Below, piece after piece: positions 12,230 to 24,800 of a DNA stretch of 64,000 nt. The notes under the pieces are model-generated. The model was not told where the DNA came from. It searched no databases and saw only the letters and a program-made list of their open reading frames with translations. Source of the stretch: Parasponia andersonii (Eukaryota; Streptophyta; Magnoliopsida; Rosales; Cannabaceae); contig JXTB01000420.1 in assembly GCA_002914805.1 (NCBI GenBank), positions 95,955 to 159,954 of the forward strand, written 5' to 3'. Position numbers and translations under genes: made by a program. Each line of letters starts with the position of its first letter. Within the stretch, counting starts at the first letter, position 1.

Positions 12230-15200
12230 TGGATGCAATAATCAATGAAAAAGCCACTAAGGCTTTGTTGACACGGGTACATCCCACAACTTCGTCTCTG
12301 TTGAAGAAGCTAGGCAGTTGGGCTTGACAGTGTCCAATGGAGGAGCCTCCTTCAAGGCAGTGAACTCAGTAGCACGCCCCATCTATGGGGTTACTCATGG
12401 TGTTAAGGCTAGCCTAGGTGCATAGGCTAGCCAACTTGACTTATCAGTGGTGCCTATGGATGATTTTATAGTGGTGCTTGGTTTGGAGTTCCTTAATGTA
12501 GTGTGGGCATTCCCTATTCCTTTTACCAATTCTACGTGTATCATAGATGGTAAAAAGGCTTGTATAATACTAATGGAGCGGTCCAAAAAAACAGGAAACA
12601 AAGTACTCTCTGCACTTTAATTCAAGAATGGCTGGAGAAGGGAGGAGGAGAGTTACTTGGCTATCTTAAAGGATCACGATGACGAAGAATTGGAACCTTA
12701 AGATAACCTGCCCTGCAAACTGTCTTGGATGAATTCCAAAAGGTGATGCCTGACGCCTTGCCTAAGATACTTCCACCTAGGAGGGAAGTGGATCATAAAA
12801 TCAAGCTTGACTAGGCACGAGGCCACCCACGATGAGTCCCTATCGAATGGCCCCTCTGGAACTAGTGGAACTCCGAAAAAAACTAAAAGAGTTGTTTGAT
12901 GCGGGTTTCATCAGGCCTTCCAAAGCTCATTTTGGTGCCCCAGTGTTGATCCAGAAGAAGAAAGATGGCTCACTAAGGATGTGCATTGATTACAGGGCTC
13001 TTAACAAGATGACGGTAAAGAACAAGTACCTCATCCCGCTTATTACCAATTTGTTCGATCAACTTGGGAACGCTAGATACTTCTCAAAGCTTGATCTATG
13101 CTTAGGGTACTACCAAGTACGCATAGCAGAGGGAGATGAGCCCAAGACTACATGCATGATAAGGTATAGTACTTATAAGTTCCTAGCCATGCCATTTGGT
13201 CTTACTAATGCACCTGCTACCTTTTGCACCCTCATGAATAAGCTATTCCATCCCTACTTCAATTAATTCATGGTGGTCTATCTTGATGATATAGTCATCT
13301 ATAGTAAGACCATAGAAGAGTACCTAGAATATTTGAGGAAGGTGTTTGAGGTCTTAAGAGAAAACCAACTATTCATCAAGAAGGAGAAGCGCTCCTTCGC
13401 CCAAGAGGAAATGATGTTCTTAGGGCATAAGATAAAGGATGGGAAACTTATGATGGATGAAGCCAAGGTGCAAGCCATTCAAGAGTGGGAACCTTTTACT
13501 AAGGTGCCAGAGTTAAGATCCTTCCTCGGACTTGTGAACTATTATAAGCGGTTCATCAAGTCCTACTCAGCAAGAGCAGGGCCACTTACTAACTTACTCA
13601 AGAAGAACAAGTTTTGAGAGTGGACACCTGAGTGTCAAGTTTCATTCAAAGACTTAAAGAGGGCGGTAAGCGAAGAGCCAGTTTTCAGCTTACCCGATCA
13701 CTCAAAAGCATATAAGCTTCACATGGATACCTCTAACTTTGCTATTGATAGAGTACTAATACAAGAAGGGCTTCCAATTTCTTATGAAAGCCGTAAGCTC
13801 AATGATATCGAAAGACACTATACGGTGTAAGAAAAAGAGATGATTGATGTCATCTATTGTCTAAGAGTGTGGCAATACCACTTGTTAGGTACTCACTTCA
13901 CGATCATGACCAATAACGTAGCTACAAGCTACTTTCAAACTTAGAAAAAGTTGACTCCCAAGCAAACTCGGTGGTAAGAGTTCTTGACAGAATTCAATTA
14001 CAAGCTTGGAAAGGCCAATGTGGTGGCAGATTCCCTAAGCAGAAAGGTAAAGCTAGCCACTTTAAGTAGGCCCAATAGCACCTTGATAGAGAAAATCAAG
14101 GAAGGACTAGAACACGATATTCTTGCAAAGAGCCTGCGGCCCTTAGTGACAGAAGGAAAGACGAGATGTTTTTGGCTGAGTAATGGACTTCTCTATACCA
14201 AAGGTAATCGACTCTATGTGCCTAAGTGGGGGAACTTAAGAAAAGAGCTTATCAAAGAATGCCACAATTCCTTGTGGATTGGTCACCTAAGTCAGAAACG
14301 CACTCTTGCTCTTATCAAATCTATCTACTATTGGCCTCAACTGAGGGATGATGTCAAGGCCAATGTGGTGGCAGATGCCCTAAGCAGAAAGGTGAAGCTA
14401 GTTGCTTTAAGTAGGCCCAATAGCACCTTGATAGAGAAAATCAAGGAAGGACTAGAACACGATATTCTTGCAAAGAGCCTGCGGCCCCTAGTGACGGAAG
14501 GAAAGATGAGACGTTTTTGGCTGAGTAATAGACTTCTCTATACCAAAGGCAATCGACTCTATGTGCCTAAGTAGGGGAACTTAAGAAAAGAGTTTATCAA
14601 AGAATGCCACGATTCCTTGTGGATTGGTCACCCAAGTCAGAAACGCACTCTTGCTCTTATCAAATCTATTTACTATTGGCCTCAACTGAGGGATGATGTC
14701 GAGGCATTTATACGAATATATCTTGTGTGCCAACAAGACAAAGTGGAACAATAATCACCAAGTAGATTGTTGAAACCTCTCCCCATTCCTAAGAAGCCGT
14801 TGGAGAGTGTTTCCATGGATTTTATCACTAGCTTACCTAAGTTGGAGGGCTTTGGCAATATTATAGTGGTGGTGGATCACTTCAGCAAGTATGTCATCTT
14901 TATACCTGCTTCACCTGATTGTCCCGCCGATAAGACCGCGCGACTCTTTATGAAGTATGTCGTGAAGCTTTGGGGAGTCCCACCAAACATTGTAAGTGAT
15001 CATGATCTTTGATTCACTGGAAGGTTTTAGACAGAATTGGTCAAGTTGATGGGTTCCAACTTAAATTTTTCTACTAGCTTTCACCCCCAAAGTGATGGTC
15101 AGACGGAAAGGATGAATGCATTGTTGGAGTTATATTTGAGGCACTTTGTGAGTGCCAACCAAAAAGATTGGGCAAAATTACTTGATATAGCTCAATTCTC

Positions 15201-15890
15201 CTTTAACCTCCAGAGGAGCGAGTCTATGGGCAAGAGTCTCTTCGAGATAGTCATGGGTCAGCAACCTATGACCCCACATGCCTTAGCAACAAGTTACGGT
15301 AGGAAAAGTCTTGTAGTATTCAAGTTTGCTAAGGCATGGCATGAACAAGCGGAGTTGGCTTGAGCCTACTTGAACAAAGCTTCTAAAAGAATGAAGAAGT
15401 GGGCCGACAAAAAGAGGAGGCATGTTGAGTACCAAGAGGGGGATTTAGTCCTTGTCAAGCTGTTGCCTCAACAATTCAAAACTTTAAGAAAGGTGCATAA
15501 AGGGTTGTGCGCAAATATTAGGGTCTATTTCCAGTACTTAAACACGTGAGTAAGGTCTCCTATAAGTTTCAACTCCCTGCCAAGTTAAAGATTTTCTCTG
15601 TCTTCCATGTTAGCATGCTAAAACCCTACCATAGAGATGAGGGAGATCTTTCAAGGAGCGAGTCCAAAAGGGCTCCTATTGTAGAGGTAACCTCTTTTGA
15701 TAAAGAGGTGGAGTGTATTTTGGCTGATCACTTGATCCGCCGACGTGGTGTTCCTAATTATCGAGAATATCTAGTAAAATGGAAGAATTTGCCTAAGGCC
15801 GAGGCTAGCTGGGAGCATGAGGATGCCTTGTGGCAATTCAAATACCATATCGAGTGGTTCAAAGTCGATGACACGACAGAGATGTCATGA
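12230..15890 (+). pseudogene. pol of the gypsy chromovirus: PR-RT-RH-IN-chromodomain (broken)
   Basis: Protease is represented by an LVDTGTSHNFV-type site near 12260-12295, disrupted by a lost base. RT runs from 12832: [57 protein letters not shown] and the catalytic [10 protein letters not shown] at 13279 onward, with a TAA (13264-13266) just before it. RNase H (about 13690-13990) begins LHMDTSNFAI. Integrase starts with an H-x-H zinc region (ECHNSLWIGHLSQKRTLALI) and continues to the DDE core (VSMDFITSLPKLEGFGNIIV; FHPQSDGQTERMN). The chromodomain at about 15690-15870 (EYLVKWKNLPKAEASWEHED) is in another frame than the integrase, so a frameshift lies between 15363 and 15546. A 345-bp duplication interrupts the RH-IN junction. 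The element could move only with proteins from another copy. Confidence 0.9.
14011..14700 (+). repeat. In-frame 345-bp tandem duplication at the RNase H/integrase junction
   Basis: Unit 1 (14011-14355) and unit 2 (14356-14700) both run from AAGGCCAATGTGGTGGCAGA to CTGAGGGATGATGTC. The period is 345 bp (115 codons), so the frame is kept. Each unit covers the end of RNase H (NVVADSLSRKV / NVVADALSRKV) and the zinc region of integrase. Unit 2 alone carries a TAG where unit 1 has TGG in PKWGN, near 14571. Confidence 0.92.
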
Positions 15891-15907
15891 ACTTGAGTGG
15901 GGAAGGG

Positions 15908-16186
15908 TGTTACGCCCCGCTCATTTGGCTCACTAAATCCAAATATTGTTGCTCATGGCTTTAAGGTCCTCTATATTTATACTGCTCACCCAAAAAGATT
16001 GAGGAAGGCAATAGAACATGGTAGATACTTCTAGAATGATCAAGAGAGGTCTTGGCCATACTAGAAGACTCTAGATGGCGCTACTAAGTACTAGAAGGCT
16101 CTAGACAAAGTTGGATGATACTAGATGGGTTAGACGGTCCTAGAAGCTACTAGAATGACTTGGAAGAGCTAAGATAGTAGATGAAC
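15908..16186 (+). repeat. 3' LTR of the gypsy element, left part
   Basis: It begins TGTTACGCCCCGCTCATTTG, matching the 5' LTR start, and runs to TGAAC where the nested element begins. It has the AAGGTCCTCTATATTTATAC segment only once. Confidence 0.9.
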
Positions 16187-18661
16187 TGTGGTGCCCAAGA
16201 TTCTCACATGCATATTAAGCCAATAATAATTATGTTCTAATTGCATATTAGGCATCTAGATGTCTTTAATACTAGTTTTGTAGCAACATACTCATTCATT
16301 ATATTATGTGCATTTACATATATGTTATTACACTAATGACTGTCGAAGTGTCCCAATGCAGTGTAAAAGTTCAATACCCTCAGAGAGAGAGCTCGGTATG
16401 CTAAAAGAACAAAGAANGCGTTATAAGAAAGTTATAAGTGCATTGAACTGGACCAAGTGAAAATAGAATTTGAGGTTAAGTGTCATAACTCAATATTCTA
16501 TCTTTCACTAATCAAGCACTATTGCACCAAATTAGAATTATCAATTATACTATATTTGAATTATCAATTAGAGTCTAATTGACTTTCTTTTTATGTTTAA
16601 TGATTGGTTATGGGGCTAGGTTCCACCAAATTAGAATAAGATTGGCCATATAGGATCATAAGTCAAAGTATGACTAGATTTCACTTTCTAAGCTAGGTTT
16701 CACCATTTTGGTCTACACTTGGGTGTATAGGATTGACCAGCAATGTGTTGAGTATGCTAAGGATGTTTTAGAGCTTGACACATGGAAGGTAATGAGCAAA
16801 ATACCTAAAATACCCCTTAGAATTTAAGTTATGCCATTCTTAGCCTTTAAGTATTGATTTTTGACCATATCTAGTCATTTCTTTCCTCTTCCTCCCCAGC
16901 CACGACTTGAACCCCTCCAACCACTTTCTATACTTTTCTCAACTCTCCTTATCCATATCTAAGAGTTTCCAAGTGGTAGAACTCAATTTGGAGCTCAAGA
17001 AAGCAAGATAGGTCCCAACTAGTCAATGTAATTCTACTAGTTCTTCTTCCTAGGTTTTGTGTTGTTAGTTCATTTCTCCACTTGATACTACTTAAGTAAT
17101 GTTTCCTCTAGGTCCTCTTGAGTCCTAAGATCAATTTCAAATCCTTAGAAATCAGTTTTGTGGAAATAGAAGGCAAGAGCTTCAACAAAAGTTCAAACTA
17201 GTCAAGGTTGAGTTTTTTTTGTAGAGTTTAGAATTGGTAATTTATTTCTATTGCTTTAGCTCTTTAATTAAAGCTTTTATTTGATGAATTAGGTCTAAGG
17301 AAACCTTATATATGGTGGGAAACACATAATTTAAGTGAAAGATTAAAGTTAGTCTTAAAGCCCCAAAGTTTGCTACTTGTGGATTCAAGTGTTTTCAAGT
17401 GTTTCTATTGTTAGAATAAGCTCCCCATACTTGTAATCTGATTTTATAAAATTGAAATGTATATTTTGTTGATCCCATGATGTAAATATATTTGTTTTGT
17501 TACTGTTTGTGACAATAGAAAAGTGTAAAAGTGGTTTTAAACTTTGTTTAAAACGAAAGGAATTCAAGTATACCTAGGTTGCTCTAAATGATCCTCTTTG
17601 AGTTATATATGTGAGAATTGGCTTGTTGATTATTATTACAGGTCTAAAACCATGATTTTAATCATGTGGGGATGTCCTAAAAATAGGGGAGGTTCTGTCC
17701 AAATATTTTTTGAACTAAAATGGTGCCATTTAGAAGCAAATGGACTAGTTTTTATGAAAGNNNNNNNNNNNNNNNNNNNNNNNNNNNNNNNNNNNNNNNN
17801 NNNNNNNNNNNNNNNNNNNNNNNNNNNNNNNNNNNNNNNNNNNNNNNNNNNNNNNNNNNNNNNNNNNNNNNNNNNNNNNNNNNNNNNNNNNNNNNNNNNN
17901 NNNNNNNNNNNNNNNNNNNNNNNNNNNNNNNNNNNNNNNNNNNNNNNNNNNNNNNNNNNNNNNNNNNNNNNNNNNNNNNNNNNNNNNNNNNNNNNNNNNN
18001 NNNNNNNNNNNNNNNNNNNNNNNNNNNNNNNNNNNNNNNNNNNNNNNNNNNNNNNNNNNNNNNNNNNNNNNNNNNNNNNNNNNNNNNNNNNNNNNNNNNN
18101 NNNNNNNNNNNNNNNNNNNNNNNNNNNNNNNNNNNNNNNNNNNNNNNNNNNNNNNNNNNNNNNNNNNNNNNNNNNNNNNNNNNNNNNNNNNNNNNNNNNN
18201 NNNNNNNNNNNNNNNNNNNNNNNNNNNNNNNNNNNNNNNNNNNNNNNNNNNNNNNNNNNNNNNNNNNNNNNNNNNNNNNNNNNNNNNNNNNNNNNNNNNN
18301 NNNNNNNNNNNNNNNNNNNNNNNNNNNNNNNNNNNNNNNNNNNNNNNNNNNNNNNNNNNNNNNNNNNNNNNNNNNNNNNNNNNNNNNNNNNNTTCTCAGA
18401 TATTTTGGTGTAATGTAAATATTACAGCTGATGGCAAAATCGACTGGTGAAAACCTCTTTTGATTGTACATTTTGTAAAGATACTTTTAACAAAAAAATG
18501 CCATGCAGTTTCTTTTGTCCTAAAGTTCTAGAAAGTTTTTTAAAAAAAAAAAAATTTAAATTGCCCACCTTTTTATCAAAACAAAAGGTAATGTTTAAGA
18601 AAGAATAATACTTCATAGTTTGGCTGTATATGACAATATGGTTAAACTAGGGGGTGTTACA
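16187..18661. mobile_element. LTR-type element nested in the gypsy 3' LTR
   Basis: It starts TGTGGTGCCCAAGATTC and ends GGGGGTGTTACA (TG...CA). It is bounded by a perfect 5-bp target duplication, TGAAC (16182-16186 and 18662-18666). The host LTR resumes without loss on the right side. The readable sequence has no gag or pol motif, so it looks like a solo LTR of about 2.5 kb. The 632-base N gap inside it could hide an internal region, so its true length is open. Orientation cannot be decided. Confidence 0.8.
17761..18392. other. Assembly gap (N)
   Basis: 632 undetermined bases inside the nested element. The open frames that appear to cross it are artefacts. Confidence 0.99.
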
Positions 18662-19043
18662 TGAACCTCTTAGAAGGATCTAGACCATGCTTGTTCTAGA
18701 TTTCTCTATATAAATATCTTTGTAGATATTGTAACTTTATTTGAGAATATTCTAGACTCTTTGTAAGATCATGCCACTTGGCACGATTATAACTCTTAGT
18801 TGGTTTAGGCTTTGCCTATGTAAAGAACTCATTGTGTTCATTTGTACACAAGTCCTATTTGTCAGAGTTGTAAGCATTTTAAGAGTAATACAAAGCTATT
18901 TATTCACTCAAATTCTCTTATCCTTAGCACTTTGTCTCAAAGCTTACTCTAAGTCCTTTTCTTGAATATTAGTATGCTGATTTAGTGCAACGGACTGTGC
19001 TAAGTGTCACACGATTGTCTAGTTTGAGGATAGGGTCGTGACA
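18662..19043 (+). repeat. 3' LTR of the gypsy element, right part
   Basis: The sequence resumes at TGAACCTCTTAGAAGGATC and ends GGGTCGTGACA, matching the end of the 5' LTR. The left part plus this part gives about 660 bp, close to one unduplicated 5' LTR. Confidence 0.88.
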
Positions 19044-19644
19044 TTATGCTGATTATAATTAGACTTTTTGTGAGACCTATATAACACCTAATTTATTTCT
19101 TATAATTACTCAGTAACAAAATTATACATATATATACATATATATATTTATATTTGGCTTTAGTGGTGCCTATAGTATTATTCAATACAAAATAATTTTT
19201 TCTAAGATGATCACCATTCAGTGACAAGTCACCATAAATATATGAATTTTTTAATGTCATTAATGTCACGATGTTACCGAAAAAATAGTAACCACCTAAC
19301 TCTCTTTTCTTTTCATATCTTAGCAGGTGCCTCCTCTATTGAGGAAGGGGATCTTCTTTCTTTCCGGTATGGGTTTTTTCACTTCCTCTTTGTTTTTTTT
19401 TTCTTTTTATTTTTGTTGCAATAAGTTCTTCCGTATAAGTGAAGGTTTTATACCATAGGTCTAGATCTATAGATGTTTGTACCATCTAATTCTAGATCTA
19501 TATTGATTTAGTTGTTTTTACTATTCTTTTTGGTGTTTTGTTGGTATTTTATTATTTATGAAACTTTTGAAAGTTAAATCTAAAAAATTTTACCATGTGA
19601 ATCTCTTCAATGTTCTATTGTGGCATTTCCTGACAGACATGTTC

Positions 19645-19724
19645 AAGGATATGTTGTGGTATTTTCTAATGTATGTTTTTAAGGAAGGATATGTTGTGGT
19701 ATTTTCTAATGTATGTTTTTAAGG
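19645..19724. repeat. 40-bp tandem duplication
   Basis: A 36-base string from AAGGATATGTTGTGG to GTATGTTTTT occurs at 19645-19680 and again, identical, at 19685-19720, each followed by AAGG. The lack of divergence suggests a recent local duplication. Confidence 0.9.
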
Positions 19725-20463
19725 ATCTACTACAATATTGACTGATGGACATCTTTAAAGATCTATTATAGCGTTTACTGATGGACACCTTTAAAGAATG
19801 AATTGATGGCTTTAAAGATTAACTTGATGCTTGTTATCTCTAGAGGTAGTGATATTTGTTGATTTATTTTTTGCTAGACTTACTCGTACATCTTATTATA
19901 CTTACACATATGGTAGTTACGGGGAATTGATATAATTATTTTTTTCTAGATAGGGTGCTCTTTTTCAAGATTTGATTGTTGTTTTTATTTGATAATATTG
20001 TTTAATTGACTTTCAATATAATCATAACGAATTTCATTCATGAAAATAAAAAAATAAAAAAATAAAAATAAAAACAAATTGACTCTCATTTTGGTGTCTC
20101 ATTTACATTCACACAAGCCCATAACAAAAATCGAGGTTTTAACTTGACGGTGATAAAAGTGTTTTATGCATAAATTTTATCAAAATTAACCTGAGTGATA
20201 TTATTCTATCTAAATTTATCTAAATATCTTAATTAAAATGCCCTCTTTTTTATAACAAAAAAAAAATTCTCGAATTTTATAATCTCTGAATAACTATGCT
20301 CTCTCCAAACTTCTTCTTCAACTTTCCCATAATTATTCATAGCAATTGAAGAGGCGTGGGGTAATTCGGATTTTGGAGAACCGTTGAAAAAAGGTCTATT
20401 TTTATATTGAGTTAAAATTTGTCCTATATTTGGCCGTAGCTACAAAAGAGAGTGACAATCGTT

Positions 20464-20515
20464 ATATATATATATATATATATAAAATATATATATATAA
20501 TATATATATATATAT
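20464..20515. repeat. TA-dinucleotide microsatellite
   Basis: An almost uninterrupted TA run broken only by short AAA/TAAT steps. It is self-complementary and could extrude a cruciform or hairpin. Confidence 0.85.
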
Positions 20516-21899
20516 TTGTTTGTAAATTGCATGGTTGAGTTTTTCTATAAGGTTAATTACATTTTTAGACCTTATAATTTAGTTGTTCGATAACTTCTAC
20601 ATTTTAAATTTATGTCAAATTTATACATTTTATGATTCAAAAAGATATTTTGACCGAAAATTGGACCAAAATACCTTTATAAAATTTAGTATATATTTAA
20701 AAATCAATTTAATTTTTTGAATGATACTAATTAAAAAATTAACTAAACAGATAGTAAAAAATTCTATAAAAAATGAATTTAAAAAGAAAAGGCATTATTT
20801 TTTTCCTTTCGTTAAAACTTTTTTTTTTTTTAATTTTGGTTATTATTTTAATTCTTAAATATACATTTAAATCCTAAAGGGTTTATTGTATGTTTATAAG
20901 TTAAAATTAGTGGTTGACTTAGAAAGGGTATGATTATGTATGAAGTTTAAAATGTGAAGGTTAATATTGAGATAATAATAAAATCAAGGGTATATATTGA
21001 ACAACCAAAGAAAATACATGGTACAAAAATATAATTATGAACCCTTTTCTATATCTATGAAGGCTAAATTTAATTTCACTTATTGCTTTTGTTGACCAAG
21101 ATAATTTGAAACTCATTTCAATTGCATCAAATACTTGAATTGTTATTTTTAGAAATACAAGATTGCTTTTTGCGTTTGAAAAAAACGAAAAGTAATAAAT
21201 GAGTTATGTTATTTTTCCCTTTAAACAATAAACATAGACAACCTTATTACTCAACTTTTTAGCAGATAGTATTGATCAATGCGTTTATTAACTAGTCTAA
21301 GCACAAATTCAAGTCCTAATTGGTTGACTACTTGCAAATTATCGATTAATGGCACAATGGATATTATTTATATATGTCAGATTTTGAATGATGCACATTT
21401 TACGGCGAGTGAAGGGTTAACCATTTTTAAATTGATGAATATCATTTTCATTTATTTATAACTATAACTATATTGGGGTATTAAAAATGTTAAAAAAAAA
21501 AAAAAGAGGAAAAATTTGAGATTTATTAATGACTGATATATATATATATATAAATTATATTCATTTTTTTTTGCCTATTTATAAGTCATTTAATCATAAT
21601 TTAATAGTTATGATAATTTATGTAATTAAAAAATAAAATAAAAATAATTAGTCATTATTTAATATTTTTCTCTCTCCAATCTCATCTGGATAATAATCTT
21701 AGATTCTGTAGATGATAGACAAAGTCAACAAAAAAATTTCAAAATCTTAAAAACTTAACGTAAGACTAGGCATATAGGAGAAACAGAAAGCTTTATTATA
21801 ACAAATTGACAACAAACTAGTTACCACTGCCAAGTGCTAACAACTTTTGTTTTGCATTTGTGTTTTGTTCTACAGTTGAAGCTTAGATTTTGATCCAAA

Positions 21900-24800
21900 A
21901 TGTCGGGTTGCGGCTGCTTTCCTGTGACACTAGATCGATCTCGTAAAAGCAGTTTCAAGTCTAAGAGTTCCATTACATCTGGTAATATAGATAAATACAT
22001 ATATCTATAATACATACATTTCAATCAGATTTATATACAGGTTTATAAGTATATTTGGTTCAAACAGATTTTGTTATATGGTGTGTTTTAAATCATCGAA
22101 GTTTGCTTTTGTATACATTTGCCAAAGAATGAAATCATGAGCTAATTGAAATGAATAATTTGTTACATGTAGGTTCATCCAAAGTGCTAACTGGAGATGC
22201 AGAGAAAGAGATCAAAAACAAAGAAAGCTCAGTGGTTGTTTGTTTCGGGGAGATGTTAATCGATTTCGTGCCGACTGTGTCTGGAGTTTCTCTTGCAGAA
22301 GCAGAAGCTTTCAAGAAAGCTGCTGGTGGAGCTCCTGCCAATGTTGCTGTTGGGATATCAAGATTAGGAGGCTCGTCAGCTTTCATTGGCAAGGTTGCTT
22401 TCATAGAGTCCATTATACATACTTTCTTTGGTTTCTATTATGTTCACCATGGTAAATCGAATCATTTTCATCGAAAATATTGCGCCGATTGGATGTGAAA
22501 TCCTAGACGTTGGGTTTTTAGTATCATAGCACTGTCATATCCTTCGGCCTTCAGAGGCCATTTTAGCTGTGGTTAAATTTATGATAAATATGAGGGTTTC
22601 CCCTCTTTTGTACATTATTTCAATCTATTTGTTACGTTGTGATATTGTATGAATCTTTCATGAGACTTACACGACTGTATGGTTTGTATGACGGGAATCT
22701 GATTGGAGTAATATCCATGAGCACTGGTTGTGATGAATATAAGCACCTGTTTTAACCAACTCTACTCTGTGCATCTTAGGTTGGTGATGATGAATTTGGA
22801 CGCATGCTGGCTAGTATTTTGGAACAGAACAATGTTGACAATTCAGGCATGCGCTTTGACCCAAATGCCAGGACTGCATTGGCATTCATTACGCTGACAC
22901 ATGATGGCGAGCGCGAATTCTTGTTCTTTAGGAATCCTAGTGCTGATATGCTTCTTACCGAAACAGAACTTGACGCAGACTTAATCAAAAAGGTACTTTG
23001 TGTTGTAGTGTTTAAGTGTTTAAAGAAGGACATGGACTCATACTTAACCCTTTCCATATTACTCCTCATAATCCCCATTTTCTTTGGCTCCTCAGTTCAT
23101 TGTGGTTTTCTAGTTATTACTTCCATATCAAAATGGTGACGCATCAATAATATATGTCTCTAGTTGTACATCAGAAATGGACTTAATCTTAAGTGAATTC
23201 TACAATACAACAAAACAGTTCTTCAATTGAACATGAAACTGTAACAAAGAACTTTCTGGATATTCCCAATAGTTAATAGTGCTTTCATTCTTTCTTTTTT
23301 TCCTTATCTCAAAATATTGTATAATGAACACTGCAGGCAGGTGTATTTCACTATGGATCAATTAGTTTGATCGAGGAACCCTGTAGGTCAGCTCATTTTG
23401 CTGCTATGGAAATTGCTAAAAGTTCAGGTTGTCTCCTCTCTTATGACCCGAATTTGAGATTACCACTATGGCCATCTGCAGAGTCTGCTCGAGATAGTAT
23501 TATGAGCATATGGGACAAATCTGATATTATTAAGGTACATGCTTCAACATTTGAATATCACCAGTTTTCATATTTGAATTACTAAATAGACATAAAGTAT
23601 GGGAATGTATTATGGGAAACTGCAGATTAGTAAAGAAGAAATTTCATTCTTGACTGAAGGTGATGATCCTTATGATGATACCGTGGTGAGGGAGAAACTC
23701 TTTCACCCCAATCTTAAGCTTTTGCTTGTAAGTGAAGGGACCGAAGGTTGCAGATATTACACAAAGGTTAGTATGCTAAATATCATATATAAAGAATCAA
23801 ATCTACAAGTGAATGGTATTTTTCATGTTCCAAAATTAAGTAATTTTTTATTTTATTTATATTGGTTTTGTTCTCATTCTATGATCAGTCAACTGTATGA
23901 TTTCCTTTTTCAGGAGTTTAATGGTCATGTTGCTGGAGTTAAAGTCGAAGCTGTTGATACCACTGGTGCTGGTGATGGTTTTGTCGCTGGGGTGCTGAGT
24001 ATTTTGGCTTCAGACTTGAATCTGTACAAGGTACAACCATTTAATTTTGCTTTGGAAGTACTATAACATAGGCTGTATTTGCTTCTTTTTTTTCCTACGT
24101 TATAGGCTGTATTTGCTTCTTTTTTTTCCTACGTCTCAATCTCTGTTTGAAGCAGCAACCCATGACTAAATATCAGCCCACATTCTAAATATCTATGACC
24201 CAAAGTCAAGACCCAAAATTCTAAAATACAGCCTAACGAGCATTTTATTGATTGATAGAATAATTTTGTATGTTAGGTATTATAAACCTATTTATTTGAA
24301 ATATATTAGGTTATTTAACTTGTTTATTTGAAGTGTGTTAGGTGAACAATTTATTTATTTAAAATGTATTAGATGAACAATTTATTTATTTAAGTGTGTT
24401 TGGTTGGCAGGTACTAGGTGTATGGTTGTAAGTTTCTTAAACTTATTTTATAAGATAGTTTAAATTAATTCTAAACTTTTATAAATAGTCTTTATTAACA
24501 AGAGTTATAATCATCCAATCTTCAATCATATATTAGCTTTCTCTTCTAAAACCACTTTGAAAATTTTACTTGTTTCTCTTTTCATTATGGGAACTCAAGT
24601 TAGATCAAAATCTAGCAATCCGATGTATCAATTGGTACCAGAGTCTACCTCTGTATCAGGCAAAGTTTTCCTGTTACCGTCACTCTATATTATTTTCATT
24701 AAAAAAATCCTTATTTCATCATCACATTCGTTATCTAATCCTTACCATCACCTTCCTATAACAATTATTTACCACATATACACATATAACCCTTTTATAC

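Larger units (their letters stand above)
9788..19043 (+). mobile_element. Ty3/gypsy chromovirus LTR retrotransposon, degenerate and nested
   Basis: The order is 5' LTR (9788-10884), tRNA-Met primer site, gag, protease, reverse transcriptase, RNase H, integrase, chromodomain, then a 3' LTR (15908-19043) split by a nested element. The integrase-after-RT order and the C-terminal chromodomain place it in the chromoviruses; I would guess a Galadriel-like clade but cannot confirm this. The host flank is TTAT on both sides (9784-9787 and 19044-19047), suggesting a 4-bp target duplication. Many in-frame stops and at least two frameshifts show it can no longer encode a working polyprotein. It lies between AGL6 and the fructokinase gene. 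Confidence 0.9.
19044..21899. other. Intergenic region upstream of the fructokinase gene
   Basis: No gene is supported. The last several hundred bases should contain the fructokinase promoter and 5' UTR, but no single TATA box stands out among many AT-rich strings. The stretch contains a 40-bp tandem duplication (19645-19724), an A-rich AAAAATAAA run near 20041-20075 and a long TA tract (20464-20515). Confidence 0.6.

Noticed and set aside
17598..18471. Long open frames of 232-271 residues
   Set aside because: They cross the N gap, so they are not real coding sequence.
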